From positions 9,355,208 through 9,419,207 of the forward strand of contig OW386286.2 of NCBI GenBank assembly GCA_936432065.2: a stretch of DNA of 64,000 bases, read 5' to 3'. The position numbers were made by a program, and so were the translations under genes. Positions 56,180 through 64,000 of this stretch are shown one piece after another. The stretch is from Rutpela maculata. Its lineage: Eukaryota; Arthropoda; Insecta; Coleoptera; Cerambycidae. The stretch's first letter is position 1. Each line of letters opens with the position of its first letter. Under the pieces are notes generated by a model. The model searched no databases and was not told the origin of the DNA. It was given only the letters and a program-made list of their open reading frames with translations.

Positions 56180-56790
56180 CGTTTCATAACGAATCTGTTG
56201 GTTCCATCAGAATTTTGCTTTTATTTTTCGTTTCGGAGATATTTACTGAAATGTGTGGTGATGTCCAGCAAAAATCTTGTTTAACAAGTTGGTAACTCCT
56301 TAACCTTGGCTCCTAGGCCAAAAAACTATTCTAACGAATTTAAATAGAATTAAGTTTGCTAAAGTCTTTTTTTAATTTTTTGTCTTGCGATAAAAATGAG
56401 GGAAATAGAAGGGGCGGAAGTGAGAACTTTTTTTATCGGTAAAACTTCGCCATTTTGTCACCGTAATTAATCGGTAATTAACTGAAGTTGGTCTCAATTA
56501 CGATGTACTCTTAATATCATGTGTTACCTAATCGCTCCATTAATCTCGGTCCTTCAAAGCGAACATTTCTGGGAAAAGTGGTTTTTTTTAAGATTTACAT
56601 GCATTTTCTAGGAAAACCTGACATTTCTTCCATTTTTCCAAGAATCTCGCTTATTATCAGTTTCTTCAAAATATCCGTAGACACCAATTCTAAAGAAAAT
56701 TGATCGAGCTTTCCGATGATTTTTTTATTTTTTCTCTAACATAAAAAACAACAAAGTTGTGGCCGAAAATATGCGCCTCTTCACACTTCC
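56180..56790 (+). repeat. Dispersed repeat R4, copy 2
   Basis: See 14040-14630. Lies inside the hAT element 55117-57255. Confidence 0.75.
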
Positions 56791-57264
56791 TAAAATTCAT
56801 AAAATATTTATTTGCAAACTTTGAAACAAGACGTTAAAACATTAGTATTACATTTGGTATTGACAGGGCAGCAATCTAACAACAATAAAATTACCATAAA
56901 ATTACCTCTAATCATTGACGTCACGCGTTAATAAAATTTAAAATGAGTAGTATAGTTTTTGTGGATTTATGAATAATTAACAAATATCAGAGTGATTTTA
57001 ATTGCTGTTACGTGATTCTCGTACATTTTACTGTTCAAATTAGTAGGTATTTTTAAGTTTTTTACACACTTGAAATAACCCCATTCAATAATTATAAAAG
57101 TAACATTATTTATGAATTTAATTAATTGAATTATGAAATGAAATACATATCTGTGAAAAGCAAAGCTGGCCGCAGAGTTTTGAATGGAGGTCGGCCATCC
57201 GTCAATGTGGGCCCCCCGCGGTGCGGGGTCTGCGGGGGTGTCTCTTACGCCACTGTCCTCTAAA

Positions 57265-59090
57265 GATATTCTGATTATCAGTTTGGTAATTGCTAAATAA
57301 GATCTTTCTCTGACTCACTGAGTTTTGTTTTCTAAATTACGATCTGAGTTTTTGTTTTATAACATTTGACCCTAAAATTATATTGTTATTTTATTGCATA
57401 TTTCACGGCTGTAAACCATGATGAAAAAAATTATCATCCTCATGTTAAGGTAGTTTCATTGTTTTTAAAAACTTTAATTATTTACAAAGAATTAAAAAGC
57501 TTTGCAACTGTTTACACTTAGAAGATTGCGTGGGAATCAAATCGCACTACAAAAATAGCAAAATATGCTGGTGAACTCTACAACAACAAGTAGATATAAG
57601 AGATATTTACTCAAACCCGTCGATAACACAAAATCACCAAACTTTGGTGACACTTTGTACCTGCCGGTGTCCTGATTGTTAGACCGAAAGCAAAAAACAC
57701 GGCACTTTGACCGCACGCGCCAACTTTACTTTTTATGCCAATTAAGGCAATGTAAACATCTCCGAATATGTTCTTTCCCAAGTAAGTTTATTGCTCTATA
57801 CTGACCACAGATAAGTAACAGTACCGTATCTTTGTAATTTTTAATGCAACAAAAATTAGTAAATTACCTCGGATCACTCTAAAATTTTGCAGTAACTTTC
57901 CCACATAGAAGACTAATACACCTTTTTATTTTCCGCATGTCATGGTAAATCACCCTGTATATTTTAAAAATGGGGGGCAGCTAAATTTTACATAGTACAA
58001 TCCGAATCTGACTATTTCGGACACGACATTCGATCTTATTACCAAATTTCCATTTCCTTCGGAATGCGGAAGTAAAAAAGGAGGAAATTGAGTAAAAATA
58101 ATCTTAGAATTTAAAAATAAAATTATTCTATAACTTTCTTAATACATTGATGGTTCTGACAGACTAGATCAAATCCCCTTGGTCGGAACATTTATATATG
58201 CCGCCTCAAGAATCATAGTTCCCGCAGCATTTTTGTGCATTTAATTGTAAACTCCCTGTATAGTAATCAAACACAAATTTGAACTGAAAATACCGCTGAT
58301 TTTCATGTGCCTGATTAGATTTTGGGACAAATCAGTTATTAAATGACATTTAAATATTTTATCATACTTGAGTCAAAATTGTATATTATAAAGAGTATAA
58401 ATTGTGTAAATTAAAAAGAAAAACTGCACAACTGTTGGTAAAAGTAATAGTTTTATATACATGTAATATTCAGGCATCCTATTATTGGTAGCCAGTAAAC
58501 AATGACTTACTTACTTATAAAATGATTATTAGAGATTGATAAAAATTGATAGTTCATCGTATGACCTTGAACTGATTGCCAAAGTTATATTCACAATCCT
58601 CTATAAAAGAAGTAAAAGTAAAGCAAATTCCTTAGTTGGTATGGGATTAAATTTGTTTCCATTCATTCCTAATGGTCAACACTTGTTGAATTGTTAGAAA
58701 AATAATTCAATACTTTTATAATGATGAACTGATGATACCGCATCTGTTGGGATGTGAAATAAAATTCCCTGTAATCGTTTTTATTTGTCATATGACTACT
58801 ATCAAGTGGATAAGCGATATTTCACTATGAAGTTTAAATTATTTATTTGTTTAAGAATACAACTGCTCAAAGGTATAAACATCCAATTAAAGCACAGGAA
58901 ACATAAAGTAAATATATCTTAACAATAATAATAAAGAAAATTTTATAAATGAATAGAAACAAGCCATTAATGCATATTAGAAATGAGCGAATATACAAGA
59001 TAGGGCAGTAGTGCGTCGAACTTCAATATCTTGAGTTCTAAAATAGCTAGAAATAAAAAAAAAATACAAGTAAACTAGATAAAAAAGTCT
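57265..59090. other. Unassigned sequence
   Basis: No gene. CACCCTGTATA at 57950 and CTCCCTGTATA at 58250 look like isolated transposon termini. Confidence 0.45.
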
Positions 59091-59540
59091 TTAACCGGAA
59101 ATTATCTCATTTTCTCATATGGAACACCCTATATATTTTTCGACGATGTGAAGACATGAAAAACGAACATTTTTTGTAAGTACTTCCCTACGGCTAATTG
59201 CAACTGTTTTCGTTTTATTGAGCAATAAGTAGAAAATTCAAGAATAAACTTAAAAAATAGAGGTTTCTTCAAATAATTCATTAGAAAAAATTATAATAAA
59301 TGCTCTAGTGGGGCAGCTTAACCCTAGAACGGTATCGTACGTAAAATTTACGTGTGCAAGATTAATAATTTGCATTTACAGATCCATACGCCCGCAAATT
59401 TTCTCGACCTTCCAGATATGCTTCCCTAAATATCTTGGCGATAGGCTGTTTACATTGCCAATACGCAAGTGCTCGTACTAGAGGTTACATTTATTATTTT
59501 TTGGAGCTCTATACGTAAATATTACGCATCGTTACCAATA

Positions 59541-59936
59541 AGGGGCCGTTCAAAAATTACGTAACGCTTTTAGGGGGGAGGGGGAGTACTTAAAGGCGTG
59601 ACAACTTGAGACATAGGGGGGCAGGGGAGTTGCATCAAGTGTTGCGTAACGTAATGTTATTCTTTTTTCCACAAAAATTCTGATCTAAAGAAAACAGCTA
59701 TTTTTGTATAAACTGTACAAGGTTTGTCCTTAGTCACAAGACAAACCAAGTTTACACAGGACTTTAATATATATGACATTTAAAAAAAATTATATTTTGA
59801 AGGGGGGGGGGGGGGGGTGAAATTTGTGAAGTAATTTATTTAGGGGGGTATCTTCAAACGTGACAACATGTGACCAGGGGGAGGGAGGGGGCAAATTTGA
59901 TCAAAATTTGCGTTACGTAATTTTTGAACGGCCCCT
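59541..59936. mobile_element. GGGGCCGTTCAAAAATTACG MITE (396 bp)
   Basis: 28-bp perfect ends AGGGGCCGTTCAAAAATTAC(GTAACGC) and the inverse. G-rich interior (G16 at about 59803). This terminal sequence is widespread in insects. The target duplication is unclear here. Confidence 0.85.
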
Positions 59937-59990
59937 ATCCGCTAATTAGTTTATAATTTTTACGTGTCCGATACCAATAAACGTTTACAA

Positions 59991-60047
59991 TGTCGAAACG
60001 AGGTTTAACAGATGAAAACTTGGAGGAAGCTAGTAAATTTACTTTGT
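59991..60047 (+). pseudogene. piggyBac transposase N-terminal remnant
   Basis: MSKRGLTDENLEEASKFTL, similar to the charged N terminus of piggyBac transposases (RLTDEEI-like), then the sequence diverges after an internal deletion. Too short for certainty. Confidence 0.55.
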
Positions 60048-60142
60048 TCATTACTAATTTAAGTTACCATGTATATTGTATGTATACTTGGCAAAATAAA
60101 CCTTTAAGCAAAATATTAATTGTGTTTTATTAATTTATTTAA

Positions 60143-60591
60143 TGTCCTACAAGTCTGTTATTTTGCAATAACCACCCTATTCTGAGATACATTAAATGAA
60201 AAATAACGCCCTAGGGCGTTATGAATATCTATAATGCCCTAGGGCATTATAAAATTATAATACAACCCAAAACAAGCAAATTATGATAGCGTTATTGACA
60301 AACAAAATGCGTTTCTATGCAACGGCGGCGTTTACAAACAATTTTGATTTTTACCCTCTTTTAAATCAAATCCTTCTGAACATAATAGATGTCAAATTAA
60401 TAAATCGTAAATGTCAAAAAAAAAAATTCGAATTAAATAACAGACTTGCAGGACATTAAACGTTGAAGGCACCACGGGTGTTATAGGATAATGACGCCCT
60501 CGGTCGACGTACACTCCCTCGGGCCAGAGGCCCTCGGGATTGTACACTGCCGACCTCGGTGCGTTATTATCCTTATAACACCCTTGGTACC
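60143..60591 (-). mobile_element. TTAA-flanked foldback composite, copy 2 (449 bp, inverted)
   Basis: Same composite as 5340-5790 in opposite orientation, differing at only a handful of positions by eye. TTAA at 60139-60142 and 60592-60595. Inserted within a piggyBac-like element (59322-60699). Confidence 0.82.
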
Positions 60592-60903
60592 TTAATAACT
60601 ATAACCGCATTTTAGCATGAAGCTTATAGAAAAAATATGTACGTAAAATTTACGTACGATACTAATACAGTACAATAAAATATCGATACCGTTCTAGGGT
60701 TAACGTCGAATTTCGCGTTAATGTGGACACACCGGACAAAACCACCAAATTTTTTCCAGGTACTAGTTAGGTACGTAGCTTTCAATTTTTGATAGGAACC
60801 AACTCCTCCGTCGGCCATCTTGGATTTTATTAGTATCTCGGCTTCTAAATCACTTACACACAGTTCTCTATATAAGTATAAAGCTCCACAAGTGCTGTAG
60901 CCT

Positions 60904-61386
60904 TTATCTATTTTCCTCTGCAGATACTCCCACCAAGTTCTGCTCTAGTTTCCTTAGGGGAGACAGGTAGCGATTTCTCAGTGCTGTAAAATAATGCAGA
61001 TGATATTTAGCGTCAAGGGCAATGAGATCACCACCTTCTAGTGCTGCCAACAACTGGGTTTCTTGCAGTTTTGTTACCATTTTTCGTATTCTCGTATTAG
61101 CTGTTAATGTTCGAAATTCATGAAGGAGTCCATGGCTTCCACGACATAACAAACACGCCATTTTGTCTATCGCTTCACGCCGGGATCGTTTCTTCGCCGT
61201 TGCGCTGCCTCCTGAAGTATTTTCCCGCTTTTTAGCTCTATCTAACTTCAAATTGCTGATCTTGACGTAACAATATTTGTACCATGCACCATGGATTTGG
61301 ATCAGTTCATTCGCACTCATGTCACTTCCAAAATTTAGTTTGACTGGCAATGACTCCAAGCTTCTAAACTCAGTGATATTGTTCAA
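60904..61386 (-). CDS. Uncharacterised transposon-linked protein (CLLC motif)
   Basis: 160 codons, uninterrupted. Basic N-terminal half (KKRENTSGGSATAKKRSRRE, a possible nuclear signal), then CLLCRGSHGLLHEFRTL, a Cys-x-x-Cys with a later His that could bind zinc, and LEGGDLIALDAKYHLHYFTALRNRYLSPL, a segment I recognise from a family of short proteins widely dispersed in arthropod and cnidarian genomes. It is probably the N-terminal part of a longer ORF. It lies between the inverted repeats of the 59307-61873 element. Function unknown. Confidence 0.65.
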   Translation of the reverse strand: MNNITEFRSLESLPVKLNFGSDMSANELIQIHGAWYKYCYVKISNLKLDRAKKRENTSGGSATAKKRSRREAIDKMACLLCRGSHGLLHEFRTLTANTRIRKMVTKLQETQLLAALEGGDLIALDAKYHLHYFTALRNRYLSPLRKLEQNLVGVSAEENR

Positions 61387-62150
61387 GAAAGACCATGTTG
61401 TCTTTTCTTCGATTCAATGTGCATTGAGTGGACATTTTAGATTTTCTGAAATTGTTTTCTGACAGATCATGCACTTGTTCCAATCCATCTTGTATTACAA
61501 TTCAATCTGAAACAAAATAAAAAACATATTAGAAAATGTGGACACACCGGACAAAACAGTTCATCGGTGACTAGTTTGTAATTGGTACATAAATTAGTGA
61601 ATATATATATATAGTGTGACATTTAAAAATCGTGTAGTTGTATTCCCTGACCCCAAATATGTATACATAGACACCAAGTTTGTGGTCCTAAGTGATTTAG
61701 AAGCCAGATATTAATAATATATATTTCAAAATGACCGCTATAAAAACCAAGATGGCCGACGGAGGAGTTGGTTCCTATCAAAAATTGAAAACTACGTACC
61801 TAACTAGTACCTGGAAAAAATTTGGTGGTTTTGTCTGGTGTGTCCACATTCTCAGGATAAGCTGCCCTACTCCTCCACATGTTGCCCATTTTGACTGAGA
61901 GACGTCTTTATGCAATTTTGAAATGAGGCCATTTAGTGGGGCCATTTCTTCCAATCCATTGAAGTGGGTGAATAGTATTTCACTGGTCCCTTACTGCAAT
62001 AGTTTTTTTGTATATTTTTTTGCTGTTTTCGTTATTAGCAATAAAACCTCAGTTTGGTATAAATTGTATTGTACGAACAAACATTTATCGCACTTATCGA
62101 TCGTCAGTTATCATTTGTATTAAATTTAAAATATTTTGAATTTTACAAAA

Positions 62151-63046
62151 TGAACTTTAATAAAGCGGAACTTGTAGACATGACTTGTTTTGGGCGAGTC
62201 GGACAGAAATTGTTTGCTTGCCGCTAGAATTTATAAGCAAAGGTATTCTGAAAGACCTGATGTTAGCAGCTTCCAAAACCTTCTCGATAGATTTGTGGAA
62301 AGTGGAAATGTCGAATATAAAAAAAGTGAAAGAATAAAACGTGTTGTGAATGAAGAAAATGAGTTTCTATGGTGCTGGCAACGGTTGAGAATCCCCATAT
62401 TAGTCAAAGAGAAGTGAGTTCATTAGTAGAAATAAGTTGGTCGAATTTTAAAAACAAATAAGTTTCATATCATATTCAAATGCACTAGGAATTATCTGAT
62501 GACGATTTTCAAAGGCGTCTACAGTTTTGTAATTGGGCCAGAGATAAAATGCAAGATGTCACCTTTCATAATGTTTTATTCACTGATGAGGCAACTTTTC
62601 ATAGAAATGGATTTGTTAATAGACACAATTTCCATTATTATGCTTTGGAAAATCCTCACTTATTTAGGCAAGTTGATAACCAGCACAGATGGTCTATAAA
62701 CGTTTGGGGAAGAATTATTGGAGAACATGTAATAGGGCCACATTTTTTTGACAGTACATTGACTGGAGCTATTTATCTTCATTTTCTGGAAAACTATCTG
62801 CCACAATTATTGGTGAATCTTCCTGAAAGGATTCAACATAGGATGAGGTTTCAGCAAGATAGTGCTCCACCACATTATTTAAATGCAGTTAGAGACCACT
62901 TGAATAATACCTACCCACTTCAATGGATTGGAAGAAATGGACCCACTAAATGGTCTGCTAGATCCCCAGATCTTACAAAAATGGATTTCTTTTTATGGGG
63001 ATACGTGATGGAAATTATTTATAAAAAGACACACCAACAACAATAA
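62151..63046 (+). pseudogene. Decayed DD41D mariner-type transposase
   Basis: Opens MNFNKAELVDM, shifts to GESDRNCLLAARIYKQRY, shifts again near 62370 (VLATVENPHISQREV), and recovers a long frame from about 62490: DDFQRRLQFCNWARDKM, FTDEATFHRNG, FQQDSAPPHY and WSARSPDLTKMDFFLWG. 41 residues lie between the second and third Asp. The frame ends early at 63046, soon after the third Asp. At least three lesions. Confidence 0.85.
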
Positions 63047-63073
63047 AAAAAATATGTAGGAAAGGATAATAAC

Positions 63074-63256
63074 TGAGTGATTCCCAACAAGATTTTTTCA
63101 AGGACCCCTTAAAAGGTTAAATTCTTTTTAAAATGAAGATTATGTAGAATCTACCACTGCAAGTCAAGTAAAATACAAAACAATTGAATATCTCAGTGAC
63201 ATTTCGCGGACCCCTAAGACATCGTCCGCAGACCACCTGTTGGGAATCCCTGCTCT
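63074..63256. mobile_element. Short hAT-like MITE
   Basis: GTGATTCCCAACAAG with AAGGACCCCTT at the left, and the inverse GGACCCCTAAG...CTGTTGGGAATCCCTG at the right. The CAG(T/G)G-ATTCCCAAC terminus is typical of hAT families. No clear TSD. Confidence 0.55.
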
Positions 63257-63499
63257 AATGGAATATTTGAAGAAACCTCAATTTTTTAAGTTTATTCTCG
63301 AATTTAGTACTTATTGCTCAATAAAACGAAAATGGTTGGAATTGGCCATAGGGAAGTATTTACAAAAAATGTTCGTTTTTCATTTCTTCATCACATCGTC
63401 GAAATATATACAGGGTGTTCCATTTGAAAAAATTGAACAAATTCTGTTTAAAAAGTTCTTAATTGAAAAATAATTTTTGACCACCCTGTACATTTTTCG

Positions 63500-63775
63500 G
63501 AAGTAAAAATGGTTCAAAAACATTAATTAGATATCTCGTAACTAGCATTCACATAAGTTTTTCTTAAAACTTGTAATTGTGACTTGGTGATTTTTTCAAT
63601 ATGCAGCTGCAGATGGCATTGTTTCAACAAAAAAATTCATTACATTAAAGTGGTTGGGAAAGAGTCAATAATAATATAGGAGGCTTTAAAAAAATGTACT
63701 GAAATACATAGTGTAATATGTTGCAACCCCTTAAGATTTAAGGTTATGTTAGTTGCACTGAAAAGTAGGCACAGA
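63500..63775. other. Unassigned spacer before the promoter-like block
   Basis: No motif except CCACCCTGTAC (63482-63492), the likely end of the outer element. Confidence 0.5.
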
Positions 63776-63836
63776 ATTCAGTAGTTCGGATGTCTGAATG
63801 TGAACTTACTAGAAGGTCTAGAGTGATGACATATCT

Positions 63837-63861
63837 GGAATGTTCAGGAACTGTCTAGAGT
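63837..63861 (+). promoter_or_regulatory. Heat-shock element, five contiguous units
   Basis: GAA-tg-TTC-ag-GAA-ct-GTC-ta-GAG: five inverted nGAAn pentamers in register, the first three perfect. A weaker array (CTAGAAGGTCTAGAG) lies at 63809-63823. Both are upstream of a TATA box, the arrangement of insect hsp70 promoters. Confidence 0.8.
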
Positions 63862-63905
63862 ATGGTGGCGTCATCACAGAAAAATCGAGATCTGTCATTT
63901 TTAGG

Positions 63906-63945
63906 TATAAAAGACCGACCGCATTCTCAGCGAGTAGTTCAGTTC
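63906..63945 (+). promoter_or_regulatory. TATA box and initiator of a probable heat-shock gene
   Basis: TATAAAAG at 63906-63913. Initiator-like TTCAGTTC at 63938-63945, about 30 bp downstream. The following A-rich, ATG-free leader (AAAGTATAGAAAGTGAGG...ACAAAGTGATAA) resembles hsp leaders. The coding region would start beyond 64000. An LTR with heat-shock elements is the main alternative. Confidence 0.65.
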
Positions 63946-64000
63946 AGTTCAGAAAGTATAGAAAGTGAGGTTAAGACTTCAAAGAGAAACAAAGTGATAA

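Larger units (their letters stand above)
55117..57255. mobile_element. Non-autonomous hAT (2139 bp) carrying a SINE and repeat R4
   Basis: Ends CAGTGGCGTAACAGA and the inverse of CAGTGGCGTAAGAGA. 8-bp TSD TCCTCCAA / TCCTCTAA (one mismatch). CAGTGGCGTAA termini are well known among hAT elements. GC-rich subterminal blocks (GGGGCCCCC; CCCCGCGGTGCGGGG). No transposase seen. Confidence 0.85.
59322..60699 (+). mobile_element. Non-autonomous piggyBac-like element (1378 bp)
   Basis: TTAA-CCCTAGAACGGTATCG at the left (TTAA 59318-59321) and the inverse with TTAA at 60700-60703. The CCCTAG start is characteristic of piggyBac. Subterminal GTACGTAAAATTTACGT palindromes lie near both ends. Only the beginning of the transposase survives. 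Hosts a GGGGCCGTTC MITE and a TTAA foldback. Confidence 0.92.
59307..61873. mobile_element. AGTRGGGCAGCTTA-TIR element, split by a piggyBac-like insertion
   Basis: Ends AGTGGGGCAGCTTA and the inverse TAAGCTGCCCTACT. A second, longer inverted match (60719-60835 and 61740-61856) includes GTGGACACACCGGACAAAAC and GGAACCAACTCCTCCGTCGG. Contains the ORF at 60904-61386. Its left end is interrupted at TTAA by 59322-60699. Confidence 0.78.
59092..63490 (+). mobile_element. Outer DD41D mariner-type element with long inverted repeats, heavily nested
   Basis: Left 59092-59307 and right 63245-63440 are inverted copies (shared blocks CATATGGAACACCCT / AGGGTGTTCCATTTG, GAAAAACGAACATTTTTTGT, GTTTTATTGAGCAATAAGTA, GAGGTTTCTTCAAAT). 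They enclose a decayed transposase (62151-63046) and the whole nest 59307-61873. Exact ends are uncertain. Confidence 0.7.

Overview
This window looks like nuclear DNA of a large, AT-rich, repeat-laden arthropod genome, most likely an insect. The evidence is spliced host genes with GT-AG introns and insect-like protein sequences, many APE-type non-LTR retrotransposons with (ATT)n tails, hAT, piggyBac-like and mariner-type DNA transposons, and a 5S-rRNA-derived SINE. Species cannot be fixed from sequence alone. A beetle is plausible but unproven.

Host genes. Two conserved genes sit head to head about 440 bp apart around 34.1-34.6 kb. On the minus strand is a complete five-exon ubiquitin-conjugating enzyme E2 of the UBE2K family (Drosophila Ubc4; 199 aa, UBC fold plus C-terminal UBA). 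Its coding exons run from 34137 down to 8093, and its last intron is 18.8 kb. On the plus strand are the first two coding exons of PRPP synthetase (PRPS). They end in phase at residue 102 (human numbering), and no later exon is recognisable to 64000. At the extreme right edge (63780-64000) is a plus-strand promoter-like block with a five-unit heat-shock element, a TATA box and an hsp-like leader, so a heat-shock gene may start just outside the window.

Layout. 1-5060: a non-LTR copy interrupted by a complete but decayed hAT-like element (669-3778, 8-bp TSD) and by a 723-bp non-autonomous element (8-bp TSD). 5.3-7.5 kb: TTAA-flanked (piggyBac-type) non-autonomous elements containing foldbacks. 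8.1-27.0 kb: the giant UBE2K intron. It holds a nest of MITEs (one carries six perfect CRE palindromes and a tRNA-like Pol III box), a non-LTR element with an intact 972-aa EN-RT ORF inserted into an older one, a 2.2-kb inverted repeat and two more foldbacks. 27.3-33.7 kb: intron 2, with a near-perfect 141-bp-arm hairpin and further non-LTR pieces. 35-64 kb: either PRPS intron or intergenic. It is filled with foldbacks, a 2.1-kb DD41D mariner-type element with very long TIRs, a hAT with a ZBED-like remnant, a MITE with a second tRNA-like unit, a 1.35-kb near-palindrome, a hAT carrying the 5S SINE, and a four-level nest at 59.1-63.5 kb.

The conserved proteins act in ubiquitin transfer and in nucleotide-precursor synthesis. 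The rest is mobile DNA, so the novelty lies mainly in the repeats: long hairpins placed inside transcribed introns, MITEs carrying promoter-like modules, and resolved insertion histories.
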